From NCBI GenBank assembly GCA_024138025.1, contig JAMXBD010003423.1, forward strand, positions 56,623 to 120,622: 64,000 nucleotides of DNA, written 5' to 3'. Positions 1-11,482 of the stretch are shown piece by piece. The first letter of the stretch is position 1. Each line of letters begins with the position of its first letter. The translations under genes were made by a program, and so were the position numbers. Source of the stretch: Combretum micranthum (Eukaryota; Streptophyta; Magnoliopsida; Myrtales; Combretaceae). The notes below the pieces were generated by a model. The model was not told where the DNA came from. It saw only the letters and a program-made list of their open reading frames with translations, and did not search any database.

Positions 1-162
1 TAAATGGGCTGGCATGGCTTAACACGCAAAAAAAAAAGCACACGAAGCACGACACTCGAGATATGTACACACAAATGGGTCGAGCATGTTAAAGCAAGAG
101 GTATGCAAAGTATATAAAATTTAACACGCAGATAACATGGCACGACCCATTTACCATGCCTA
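1..162. repeat. Possible hAT-like element end (fragment)
   Basis: The first 160 bases repeat short words such as GGCATGG, GGCACGACCC and CACGAC. Read on the - strand from about 163, the sequence starts TAGGCATGGTAAATGGG. This resembles the termini of plant hAT-type non-autonomous elements, which often start TAGGG/TAGGC followed by CATGG and pyrimidine-purine repeats. The other end lies outside the window, so no target duplication can be tested. Weakly supported. Confidence 0.25.
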
Positions 163-1338
163 CTTCCAAGCGATACATAGTGGAATGGTTGGTTTTAATC
201 ATGTTGCCCTTGTGGTAGAGTTACTCTTCACAGACAAGAAAAGTAAGAGAGTATTCAAATTTGAAAATATGTGGACAACCATTGAAAGTTGTAAAGGGGT
301 TATAAGTGAACATCCTCTAAGAAAACATCCATTTTTTCTTAGATTCAAGCTAAAAAAGAAAAAAATGCAATATCAAGTTGAAAGTGTGGAATAAGGATGC
401 CTTCCCCAACAATTCTCAGGAAATAAGAAGAAATCAAATGGGAACTATTAAAAAAAAAAAAGAACTCATATGGACTGAAATGGAAAAATTGCTACTCAAT
501 CGACTTAACCAATTTTGGAAAAAGGGAGGAATTGTATTGGAGACAACGATATAAAGTTAGCTGGTTAAGGAAAGGTGATAGGAACAAATTTTTTTTTCAT
601 CAATCTACCCTTACAATAGAAAGAGACACAAAATTTTTAGATTAAATGATAAGGAAGGTCGATGGATTAATGATGAAGAGACCATCATGATCACCTTTCA
701 AAGATTCTATAGATATATCTTATTATCAAATAGAGGATGAGATTTAGACAATGTTTTGGGGTTTGTTCCCTCATTATTAAGTGGAGAGATGAACGAAGCT
801 TTAGGGAAGCTCGTTCTCTAAAAGAAAGTAAGGTTGTCACACACTGATCTGGGGCACTAAAAGTACTAGGCCCTAATGGCTATTCGGCTATCTTCCATTA
901 GCAAAATTGGTTGTTGTGAGTAACGGCATTGTGGATACAATACTCTCTTTCTTTAGCACAAGTACCCTCCCTCCCTCTCTTAATTCTAATGAAATAGTGC
1001 TAATTCCTTGAATCCACTATCCGTAGGAGGTTGGACACTTTTGTCCTATTGGTGTATAGTATTTTATATACAAAATCATCTCCATAGTCTTAGTTAACTA
1101 TTGTACACCTTTTTCTAAATAAGTCAATCTTTGAGCCCCAAGGTGCATCTGTTAGGGGTCATTTCATACATGATAATAATATTGTTGCCCATGAGTTATT
1201 CCATTACCCAAGGACCAAGCACTCTAGTGGCACAAAATATTATGGTCTGTAACTTGGTATGAAGAAAACCTATGATAGAGTAGACTAAGAGGAGTCTTAG
1301 TTCAAATTAACTTTTATGATGCTTCGGTTAACTGGGTA
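163..1338 (+). pseudogene. Truncated LINE (non-LTR retrotransposon) ORF2 relic
   Basis: Conceptual translation in shifting frames gives landmarks of plant L1-type LINE ORF2 in the right order. FENMW (about 266-280) marks the end of the endonuclease region. WLRKGDRNKFFFHQSTL (about 561-611) is the conserved linker before reverse transcriptase. The motif around LKAPGPNGY is recognisable in degenerate form near 850-890. IVAHELFHYPRTKH (about 1180-1221) and DASVNWV (1318-1338) belong to the reverse transcriptase fingers and palm. Many frameshifts and stops interrupt it, so it is dead. The homology ends at 1338, exactly where a candidate LTR begins. The catalytic YADD box and the poly(A) tail are absent, so it is 3'-truncated or interrupted. 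The small open frame at 137-394 is a surviving piece of it, not a host gene. Confidence 0.7.
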
Positions 1339-1340
1339 AT

Positions 1341-3307
1341 TGTAATATAAAGATAAATAAATTATAAAGAAGGGTAAATGTGTCATTTGATATAAAATAA
1401 GAGGATTTTATGGTCAACCCTAAAGTATATAAAAGAATTATTAAGAAGGGAAGTGTCAAAGGATATTAAATAAGAAGGTTTTATAGTCAAAGTTTAAATA
1501 TAATTGTATTGTGTTTACATGGTAAAGACTTGATTAAGAATGGATTTTGACAAAGTGTACACTGGCTTCAATGCCTCCGGCATAGGCTACTTAAATTGGA
1601 CATGAACCTAGCATTTTTCCTAAGCAATATGCCTCTATAAATAGATCCTTAGACCTTCGATTTCCCTACACTTCTTTATCAGACAAACTCAAGGTATGTG
1701 GGTCTAATCTTGGTCTTTTTCAATTCCTTTCCTTTCCTTAGATAGATAAATCTAATTCTAGTTTTGTATACGAATGAAGGAGATTCAGGAATCTATAGGA
1801 ACCTTAAAGCTGATTTTGAGAGTTTCAGTTTCAAATCAAAGTAAAGATAAGATCTCTATCAAAGTTTTATAGTTTTTGAGATTGATAGATTATAGGAACG
1901 TGATTATAGCGATAGTATATTATTTGTGATGGGAGAATTGACTGAACGAATTAGTGTTTCTATTGCGAACAAGATTTGCAAGATCTAGGTAAGTATGAAT
2001 CCATTCTTCATCTGTGGATTTAAAGTTACGAACTTTCATAGTTGTTTTACTCATAGAAGTTAGTGTATATATGTGTGTATGTGTTATGAAGGGAATTTGT
2101 GGAGATTCGTTAAGAATTTTGGAGAATTTGTGAAAAGTTTCTGTGAAGTGCAAATGGGATAACAATTGTGTTGATCTTCGATTAGATTTATGGAATTAGG
2201 GTTAGGGTTTGATATTGTTATTACAATTGAAATTGATTTCGACATATGTTGTTAAACAGAAATATTGCAATATTAGGGTTCCCTTTCAATTAGAAGTTTC
2301 TATTGGATAGATTGGGATTGAAGGAAAATCTAGGTATGACCTTACCTTGTTTGCTGCTTGTGCATGTAGGATTAGAAAATAATTTGACTAAATCCTATCC
2401 GACATATAAATTGTAAAGAGTGTTGATTGTGTATGGCTTTGCTTAGTAAAGACTACGTAGAGTGTGACAATAACGAGGCACTCTGATGATCTTTGTGTGT
2501 CGTTGTCCTTAGTGGAGTTACACTTGAAAATGATTCCGGTAGATTAGGAGTCGTTTCGGTTTGTATGGCGGAATGCAATGATGTGGCGGGAGTACCCAAC
2601 ATCAATATGTTATATATAAACTATTTTATATAAAATTGCGAATCGGAGTCATGAGTTACTCTAGGCTTAGGACTAGTTGCAAATGGTCATAAACTGTGTT
2701 GTTTGCAGGCTAATGAAAAGATAACAATTTGTGCTTGTTACATTAGAATCTAAGTTGTATGTGAAATTGTGTTTTGCATGATCATGTGCATGTGTTTTTT
2801 GTTTGACGTACTAGCGTTTTTCTCTCAATAGTTATATTCCCAGGTACAAGTGAAGATTCCATTATCTATGATTTGACGAGATACGACATATTCGTGGATT
2901 ATGAGGATGGCGATAATGGATTAGACTACCCATCTAAGGATCAGTAGATTTTTGGGTATGAAAGTAGGCAAGAATAGTTATTGAGAACATATGGAGATTT
3001 GGTGTTTTAAAACTTTATGGAACTTGTTATTAGGTTTCTTTGATTTAGAAGATTTGAAGTTTTGGATTGTATAGTTCATGAGATTTAAAGTATCCATTTA
3101 TCAGAGTTTTGATGATTTGAATTGACAACTGGTGGATTTAGTATATTATAGCTTTAGAGTGTTCTTAACAAGATAAGGACACATGGGGAGTTGTAATGCT
3201 TTTAATTTAGGACATTATAGTAATGGATTGTATTATCTCAATTTCATATCACCTTCTTGTTAACATTAAAATGGTACCAAGAGTAAAAGAGGATTGTTGG
3301 AGTGACA
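1341..3307 (+). mobile_element. Candidate solo LTR, TGTAAT...GTGACA
   Basis: The block begins TGTAATATAAAG immediately after the LINE homology stops and ends GGAGTGACA. It holds a promoter-like TATA box (CTATAAATAG near 1635) followed by leader-like sequence. There is no coding frame of note. The termini resemble those of the better supported solo LTR at 36789-39400 (TGTAATCCC...GTGTGACA). No clean 5-bp target duplication is visible: the left flank is GTAAT and the right flank ATTGC. The call is therefore tentative; it could instead be a decayed LTR of a Ty3/gypsy element or unrelated repeat sequence. Confidence 0.35.
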
Positions 3308-4562
3308 ATTGCCAAAAAAAACAAGAGATAGGTTGCTAAAAGTTATATAAAATTATAAAAATATATATGTTTAGTAATACCCTTCAATTTAAATCATTCC
3401 TTCCAAATTGTATAAGTGATGATAATTTTCTCCTTTTCATTTCACATCCCGGTCTGAGAAACAACTTACACTAAAAAGGTTAGTCGCACCACTAAGTGTC
3501 TAAGCATTGCATTTTCCATTTTAATATCTAAATTTTTCTTTTTTATATATTCTGTTCAAAATACATCAGGTCACCAAAACAGAACATGCTACCATAAGCT
3601 GTCAATTTCCACGTAGGAAATACCGCGTAGGCATTGTGACATCTGATTGATTAAATCGAGTTTTAAGAAAAGCACAAACCACCCCGGTTCTTGGGACACC
3701 CACCTTTCTGTTCAATGTTGATCTGAAACATCATAAATTTTAGCAATCACCTATTTTCTTTTTTTTTTATAACAAAACTATAATAATATATATATATATA
3801 TATATGTTTAGATAAGCCGGACAAGGAAATAGGAATTGGAAGGAGTCTATCTCCCCACTCTCTCTCCTCTCTCTCTCTCTCTCTCCTGCTCTTTCACGGA
3901 ATTTGATTGTAGTGGTACTTTGGGAGCAATTATGTAACTATCACAGGGGTAAATTTGTAATCTTGTTTCGCTACATTAATTACAGAGCCCCAGTAGGCAG
4001 TAGTTTTGTCCAATCCAATCACCCAACACAAGTCAGTTCCTTCTCACGTCCCCCCTAGCTACCTGCGTATGTGTATGTATGTGTGCGTATTTGATTTGAG
4101 GGTAGAGAGAGAAAGAGAAAAAGGCCTCTTTTAAAGCAAGAAGTTTCCTCTGTCCATTTCAGTAGAGAGAGAAAGAAAGAAAGAGAGAGAGGCATTGATT
4201 TAAATAAAATCGTATTTGAGAGGAACAAAAGAAAAGAAAGCCACCAACAATTTACTCTCTTTCTCTCTCTCTCTATTCTCCTTTTCCCCTAAGTTTGGTT
4301 TTCTTGTACTATGAAAACATACACTAACACACACTACTGCTACTGCTGCTGTCCTTCATGAAGAGGGTAACTCAAGTTCATTCAATTTTTTAAAATGCAT
4401 TATTATTTATTTATTTTTAAATTTTTAATGTGTTTGGAATATGAAAATTTACACACAAACACACACGGCATTTGATCTCTCTTTCTCTATGTACTTGCAG
4501 AGTTGAAGTGAAATTCTTCCACCTGATCCTTGTAATCTTAAAAAAACACAACAACAGACGTA
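3308..4562 (+). promoter_or_regulatory. SPL8 promoter and leader with GAGA/CT tracts
   Basis: The upstream region of the SPL8-like gene. It contains a TA dinucleotide run (3786-3805), a CT run (3857-3887), two GA-rich blocks (4101-4123 and 4161-4192) and another CT block (4253-4275). Such purine/pyrimidine tracts near plant start sites are typical of the GAGA motifs bound by BPC proteins. A leader intron is possible between GT at 4367 and AG at 4500, because the acceptor TGTACTTGCAG is good, but this is unproven. No TATA box is obvious close to the tracts. The region shows no other gene. Confidence 0.5.
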
Positions 4563-7465
4563 ATGCTGGAGTACGAATGGGGAACCAACCCTTCTCAAAT
4601 AATTCTTACCACCACCGACGATGCAGCAACACACGACACCACAGCCACCACCACCAATACCACCACCGACCCCCATCACCACCTCTTCCAGCACTACTCC
4701 ATCACCACCCCTCACCAACATCACCAAAACACCCACTCCACCTTCGAATTCACCGCCACGGCTGCCAATGCTCATCATATTTTCCCCTCCCCTCCTACTA
4801 ACACTTTCCCTCACTTCGCTGCTGCTCCTCCATCCCATGAGCAGCATTATTCCCAGAATGTGCACTCTATGTTTGACCCTCGCGGCTGCTTGTACGGTGT
4901 AACATCATCGTATCCGCAGCATCATCCTCCTAATAATCCTTCTTACTCCCTTGACTCATTCGCGGGCGCCGGTGGCTGCGGCAGCAGCAGCAGCAGCAAC
5001 CACGGGTTTCTAATAGTCCCTAAGACTGAAGAACTGGGACGCCTCGGCCTTAATTTAGGTGGGAGGACATACTTCTCTTCCTCGGAGGATGATTTCGTGA
5101 ACCGGCTGTACAGGAGGTCGTCCAGAGCTGATCCCGGTTCCATGAACATGAATGTGCCAAGGTGTCAAGCGAAGGGTGCAATGCTGATCTCACCCACGCC
5201 AAACACTACCACCGGAGGCACAAGGTCTGTGAGTTTCACTCCAAAGCTGCTGCTGTCATTGCTGCCGGGTTGACTCAGCGATTCTGCCAGCAGTGTAGCA
5301 GGTAATTATTATTGTATTATTATATTAATGCTAGTTATTCATGATGTATAAACACATTATATATGAATGTAACCGGTGAGGTAATGTTAAAATTTTTAAT
5401 TAGCATTTTATATCATTACCTACTTTTATTTAATTTGATCACCTTCTTCTGCTCCTAACTATATCTCTGCGACCGACTGACGATGACTCAGTAAACGCAA
5501 AGCAAAATTATGGACAGGACAGCCATGATCATGAGTGGTGTGACCAATCGGAGGTGAAGGATAGTATGTATGAATTGACCAGAGTGCCCTTTTGAGAGGA
5601 TAAATGATTGGTTGGGAGTACGTTGGGGTTGATCCCGAGGGCATTTACGTCCGTAAATGTTCCAACAATTTGGGTCCCCGTACAGTGCTTTTTTTTGGTC
5701 AATAGGTTTCTCGTACTGTTTGTTTTGCTTTTTATAGCAGCTTCTTATAGTCCAGCTGTGTTCTTAATTACTTAATTTGGTAACGATGAAATTAATTGGT
5801 TTTGAATCGAAAACTCAGCTACCTCTGCTGGGAATAAAGAATCACAATCATTCAGAGATTTCATGTTCATTTGTTAATATTATTATTTTTATCTTTTTGT
5901 TATCAATGGTCTTTGGTTAATAAATATTTATAATATACATATATATATAGTGATTCGAAATTAAATGTGCCTGAAATTTACAAATTTTTGAGCAGGTTTC
6001 ATCTTCTGTCGGAGTTTGACAACGGAAAACGCAGCTGCCGGAAGAGATTAGCTGACCACAATCGCCGTCGCCGGAAATCTCATCAACCACATCAGGAGAT
6101 CCAGATCAAGTCACAGCCGGAAAATGCAATAAATAATTTAACATCTAGCTATAACTTATCAAGTAAGTTTATTAATTAATTAATCAAGTTTAATGCCCTT
6201 TTTTTTTCCACTTATTAATTGATCATAACATGCACGAAGGGAGGAATTTGGAAAAGCAGTTTGGAAAAAGGACATATAATATATTAAAAGTGTATATATA
6301 TATGTATAAGTCATTGTCATAGGAATTTATTTTTAATTATTATCTTGTTATTAGGTGATTGTAAATAAACAAGAGCATAACCTTCATCAACTTAAAGTAA
6401 TCTATCTTATGTTTAATGTTGTTAGGGAAAAAAAAAAAAAAAACTTCCTTACATTTAGCTGTATATGCTAAATATAAGAAAATGGCTCCTATAAAATAAC
6501 TTTCTGCTATATTTTTGTAAATTAACGATTAAGATTGTTAGATTCTGTAGATAAAAATGCGATTATCTGTTACATGTGGCAGTATGCATGCTACGTTTAG
6601 AAATACTTAAATAAAGTAATTTTAGAAAATCCAAATCTTAAATATATTAGTTTAAAAATTAGGAAATTATTTGGAAAAAGGCAACTTTATATCATTTTTA
6701 ACCTATGAGAATATTCATTATTTCGCAAGAATCTCTTCTTCCTTCTCTAATGTTGCTGCATTTTGTCTCTTTACTCTTATCTTTCTTAATAACGAGCTTT
6801 AAATACAACAAATATAATTCATAGTTTGAAATAATTAACCATTATTTTGATTTCTATATGATAAATTAGTATGAGAAAAAAAAAAAAAAAAACTATAGAA
6901 GTGTATATATTATAGCAAGCTTCAACCGACAGTGGGTTCATTAAACTTATCATAAGTTGATTGTTTACTTAGAGCAACTTTATTAGAGCTGTTTAGCACG
7001 GGAACATATACTAAGTAATTTGTTTATGGGTTGATTAACCAATAAAGTGATTTCTTTAGCTTTAATAGGTTGCTTAAGAGTTGATGCCGCCTGTTAAGTA
7101 ACTTGCTAAGTAATTCATTATTAAAATATGATCTTAAATATCTCATCATAAATTATCTATTATCCGGAATCACAATGAGTACAGTACTTGGAGATTCCTA
7201 AAATCTGATCATAAGTTTTTGTTGTTTACTTGTGTCTTTGGTTTGTTTCGATTTGTATGGTTGATGTGATTGAATTATTATTGTGTTTTTGATAAATATA
7301 TATGCAGAATCTCCAGCTGATGACTCAGGAACTCAGTCGGCGTCTTCAGTGACCATAGCAGTATCCCCACCAAAAATGTCTTTGGACAGCTTTCGACAAA
7401 GACCACACCACCAGACAACTGCTTCTTCAGCATCTTCATGCTCTCTTTTCTTCCCAACTGGATAA
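4563..7465 (+). CDS. SPL8: SPL8-like SBP-box transcription factor, frameshifted in exon 1
   Basis: Nuclear DNA-binding factor of the SQUAMOSA-promoter-binding family. In Arabidopsis SPL8 promotes pollen sac and fertility development, and lacks the miR156 site of most SPLs. Exons are 4563-5301, 5996-6162 and 7308-7465, with GT-AG borders and matching phases. The start MLEYEW, the LNLGGRTYF block (about residue 163), [11 protein letters not shown], the exon 3 start K-SPADDSG, the FRQR motif and the FFPTG end all match the SPL8 subgroup. Exon 1 ends in the SBP domain (from Cys codon 5163). Exon 2 completes the domain and carries the bipartite nuclear signal [17 protein letters not shown]. Expected length is about 354 residues against about 333 in Arabidopsis. 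As printed, one base is missing at about 5175-5177, between the Gly and the next zinc-binding Cys. The literal frame therefore stops at 5273 after 236 residues, without a DNA-binding domain. All other SBP residues remain readable in the shifted frame. Confidence 0.93.
5302..5995 (+). other. SPL8 intron 1
   Basis: Begins GTAATT after AG at 5300-5301 and ends TGAGCAG at 5995. It splits the conserved Arg codon of the SBP sequence QQCSRFHL, the intron position shared by SBP-box genes. No other feature is seen inside it. Confidence 0.88.
6163..7307 (+). other. SPL8 intron 2
   Basis: Begins GTAAGT and ends TATGCAG. It is AT-rich, with A runs near 6427-6443 and 6877-6892. The splice completes a Lys codon just before SPADDSG, matching the Lys-Ser-Pro of SPL8. 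No embedded gene is seen. Confidence 0.8.
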
Positions 7466-9639
7466 GAAAGTCCGAGACTAGAATCCTAGGATTACTGGCT
7501 TAGCAGTTTAGATTCTACCTAACTAGTAGGTCTTCATGATATAACGTTTCATGTGCTTTCCTTTCTTTCTTTGTTTTTTTTTTTTTTTTTCCCGCCCTAT
7601 ACTTTGATAACGAAGGATCTCGACTATAATAATTAATTATTAGTAGTATCATGGCCCAAGATTTTGGGTCTTATCGCAGACATTTATGGATCGACAAGCA
7701 TCTAACGTCTTGATGTACTTGATGCATGTTGAAGAATGAATTCATCACTTCCTGTTAAATTATGTAAGAACTTGTTGCTTCTTACCGGCATTTTTTTTTC
7801 TTTTTTCCAACTTCATACTCTAATTAAAACACCACGTCTCTTCAACAACATCTAACACTTTTTATTGAGAGTGTGTCAAAAAAAATTTACCGTACTATAT
7901 CATGTGCGGTCCAAAACTTCCTGCTTAGATATGTGCACATAATTTCTCAATCTAACATTAATCGACTATTTTTTCACATTTTCTTTTAATGGAATTTTGT
8001 CGTTGGTAGTACGTTAACAAGTTTTAAACATAATTTTGTTGATTGCACTTAAAAATATAGAATACTTAAATTACTTTTTATGTCCTTTGAAGGGGAAGAT
8101 AAAGGACGTTAACCATATTAGAAAAAATGTAAAATTTTCTTTCTTCTCTAGGTTTTCTAATAAGTGCATTTGTTATGACCATCATCTATGATCTTTAGCT
8201 TTGTCTTAAGCTTTCCTTACAGATTATATCGTCGGGCCGAATGATAATTTTGATAGTTGATTATTGACTTATAGTTCCTTAATTCCCAGGAAAATATTCG
8301 AGTCCAAATTCTAATGTTGTTATCATGATTTATGGACGGAAACACAAGATAATTTTAAAATCCTGCAATTAATGAAGGACTTTTTTAATGGTTCTTCTAG
8401 TCAATCGCTAATGGCGTTGTTCATCAACTAGAGGGAAAAGGTGTTAATGCAAAGACAAGGAAAATTTTCACCGAGTAAAAGAAGAAAATGATTCCTTATT
8501 TCTTACGGTAAATAATAGTTTTTTTTTTTTTTTTTTTACCATCAACAACTTCCACTTACCATTGCTCTTGACCACCAACCACTAAAATTTGTTGATTCTT
8601 ATTTTGAAATATTAAAAGCTATAATTTGTTATAGCATCTTGAGGTTAGGTTTTATTTAATATTTATTTTCTCCGAATACAACATCTGAAAGATTACTATA
8701 ATGTTATTTGTGATCAACTACAAAAGGTGGATCACGGATGAATTAAAAAACTGTTAGAGCAAATCGTAAATACCCCAACAATTAATAATCACGTACAGAT
8801 AAACATCTAAACTTCTCAAGTCTAGTTTTACTTCCACAAAACAATCAAAATGAAATATAAAAACTAAAATAAAATGAAAAGAAAAATCACATAACATTTG
8901 GAGCTTTAGTGATGGTTGGTAGGTTGTCTATACATCTTAGAAAATTTTTAGAGGTGAAACCACACTTTAAAATTTTTTGGGTCATCTCCACCTAATTAAA
9001 AGTTTAGAAGGCAAATTGGCATACCCCAAAACATTTTACAAAAATGTCTAGTAAAAAAAGAAATGTATATTTTAAGTTTTTGGTTACAATATCCAATTTT
9101 TATTTTAAGTATTGTAAATGTACTTTTAGTGAAAACATAGTCTAATCCTGGTACATATGTAAAGCAATTTTATATTAAATGAGTAGAGCCTAGTTTGGCA
9201 CCTTTCTCTATAGCGCTTGTGTTAACTAAGATATCTTACGAACTCAAGGAACGCCATACTATTTAAAACCTACATTATTCATATAAATAACCTACGCAAT
9301 ATAGATCATTATTTATTAAAACCTTCCAAGGTGGTCATTTACTATCTCTTCCAATAAGGCTCGCTAGTTTCTCATAAGGAAAGCTAATTCCAAATTTCAT
9401 CCTTGTCTTGCCCCGTTGTTCGCCAATTAGCTTGCGTAAGTAGTGTACATAAGGTTGGAATCACTAAGTGTGTTTTTTATCGAATTTTGATATATGATAT
9501 CCCTATATTAGGTTTGAAAGCTGATTTTTCACTTCCTTTTAAATCGTTTGATGAAACTATACAGATGATGTATACTAATAAACTACATTATTTGTGTAGA
9601 TATGTGTGTATTCATAAAAGAATATGTAGTATCTAAGGC
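7466..9639. other. SPL8 3' region and intergenic AT-rich sequence
   Basis: The first few hundred bases should hold the SPL8 3' untranslated region; the polyadenylation site cannot be placed. T runs lie near 7576-7590 and 8520-8537. No conserved coding frame, RNA gene or clear repeat boundary is seen. The open frame at 9403-9636 has no recognisable product. Confidence 0.5.
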
Positions 9640-10270
9640 AATAAAACCATAACTGTTCATCCACTTGACTGTAATTGCTGTTCAATTACAACCTTATTCT
9701 TTATGAATGATATTCACTTACATTTTAAGACCACTAATGGCTATTTAATAATGAATTGCTATTATCAAAAACACTAAATAGTTATCCATTAGTTTGACCT
9801 CTAAATTATAATTCAACAAATATTATGTTCCTTCCATTCTTAAATTACCTCTACTAAAATTAACAAATGACATTAGAAAATTTTTGGGAAATAATTTTTT
9901 TTTTGGGAAAAATATATATACATATATATATATTTTGCAGAGAAATCAATATGATTTTGACTTAAGGTTAATGTTTAGATTTGATGAAAAAGGTTGTTCC
10001 TTTTTTTTTTTCATTTATGGATAGAGTGTTATGTTATTTTGGTCATTCTATTTCTTATTCATGGTTCATTCATCATTTAAATACATCTAAGTGTAATGAC
10101 ACTTGGCAAAAAAAAAAAAAATATTAGGATAATGACAATTCAATTACAATGAAGTGAACAACGTAATATGTACTTAGATTTTATTATAGCTTTGCTCCAT
10201 TACTCCGCAATATCAATTCATTACAACCTTATTCTATTATAGCTAAATGAACGAGTTGTAAGAGTATTAT
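9640..10270. repeat. MITE-like repeat with inverted ends
   Basis: The ends are imperfect inverted copies. The left end has GTTCATCCACTTGACTG and the right end, read on the - strand, has GTTCATTTAGCTATAATAG. The words ACAACCTTATTC and CAATTACA recur inside. It resembles the better supported hAT-type MITE at 51486-51901, which also carries TTCACTTGAC near its end. Exact borders and a target duplication were not found. Confidence 0.35.
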
Positions 10271-10511
10271 AAGTAGTAATCAAATTAAAATATGAGAGAG
10301 AAAAAAAAGAAAAGGAAAAAAAAAGAACGAAACTTTATCTAAGTATTAATATAAGAATATCAAATATAATCTCTCTCATTAGAAAACCTCTACAGTGAAT
10401 TATCTCGGTGGCCATACATAAATAAACTCTAAAAAGTCTAGCTAGGAATCTATTAGCCTATATAATCCTTAACATCGCAAAACTTGTAATCATATTCATA
10501 TGTATGGTTGT

Positions 10512-10837
10512 CATGTACCGCTTTAATGGGTGAATAGCCCAACCCTTGGAACATACTATAGCCCAAGGTGGCGAAGAGCTGGCATCGAGGTACCAAACCT
10601 TCCCATTGATGTGAGTTCTTGGGAAAGATCAGCATGTTATCCCTAGAGTAACTTTATCTATTGAGCGATGGTGCTTCCACTTGGCATCATTGGATCACTA
10701 AGGCCGACTTCCGTCCTTACTCGATGAGTGGGTCTTGTAGTCAAGCTCCCTTTTGCTTTTGCACTTGAGGCCCAATCTCCGTTCGGCCCGAGGAAACCTT
10801 TTCATACCTCCGTTACCTTTTGGGAGGCCTACGCCCT
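10512..10837 (-). pseudogene. Nuclear insert of plastid 23S rDNA (NUPT)
   Basis: The - strand matches the 3' half of plastid 23S rRNA, peptidyl-transferase-proximal part. Recognisable words on the + strand are TACCGCTTTAATGGG (10516-10530), AGCCCAACCCTTGGAACATA, GTTATCCCTAGAGTAAC (about 10636-10652), GATCACTAAGGCCGACTT and CGTTACCTTTTGGGAGGCCT. The word order matches the plastid gene and not plant mitochondrial 26S rRNA. Many differences from the plastid consensus, recalled from general knowledge, are C-to-T or G-to-A at former CG sites. This fits an old, methylated nuclear copy. It is not a functional rRNA gene. Confidence 0.88.
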
Positions 10838-11482
10838 CAATGATCAAAAGTAGGATTATTATCACCTGGAATATAAAGAAAATGAGTCAAAGTCCATTGT
10901 GTAAATATATAAATACGCATAACTTTCACATATAATCCTATTCTAATGTAGTAAACACCATATTGGTTAATTACTTTAAGTGTGACAAGTAGCACGATAG
11001 TACTCATGAATTTAGGAAACATGAAAAGGGACAATGAAGTTTAATGCCACAATATCAGTAGTGATAGTTAACAGGAATAGTTGGTCTCTCACCATTTGAA
11101 AGCTAATAGAATAGTCTCATCTAAGGTTCAAATTTGTTAGGCAGGCACCAGTTGTCACTATCCATCTTTACCATGTACTTTGCCAAATCCATAACCCCTA
11201 AATTATGCCTAGTACAATTTCTCTCTATTTGAGCACTTGTTACGCCAATACCTTTCCCCTTTTTAGTTATCCATCGAGCCATCATCTGTAGCCTAAGTGC
11301 CTAACTACATGTTAGGGTTTGAGAACCCAACAAATGGTGTCATACTCTACCTTTAAATGCCCTAACAAACGTAATACACATTTAGCCAATTTTATGTATA
11401 GTCAAGTTATTATACTTACTTACTAAGTAAGGATACAAACAACCCAAACCTTGGTTGAGCCAATGAGCTTTTGAAAGCTCAG
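10838..11482. other. Intergenic sequence, nothing recognised
   Basis: AT-rich, with short open frames in several directions. No conserved motif, RNA gene or repeat boundary was identified. Confidence 0.5.

Noticed and set aside
4449..4865. Long antisense frame over SPL8 exon 1
   Set aside because: It is the complement of the Thr/Ser/His-rich SPL8 coding sequence; its Gly/Val-rich translation is a by-product and has no known domain.
10453..10635. Open frame over the plastid rDNA insert
   Set aside because: The sequence is rRNA-like on the - strand, so the translation has no meaning.
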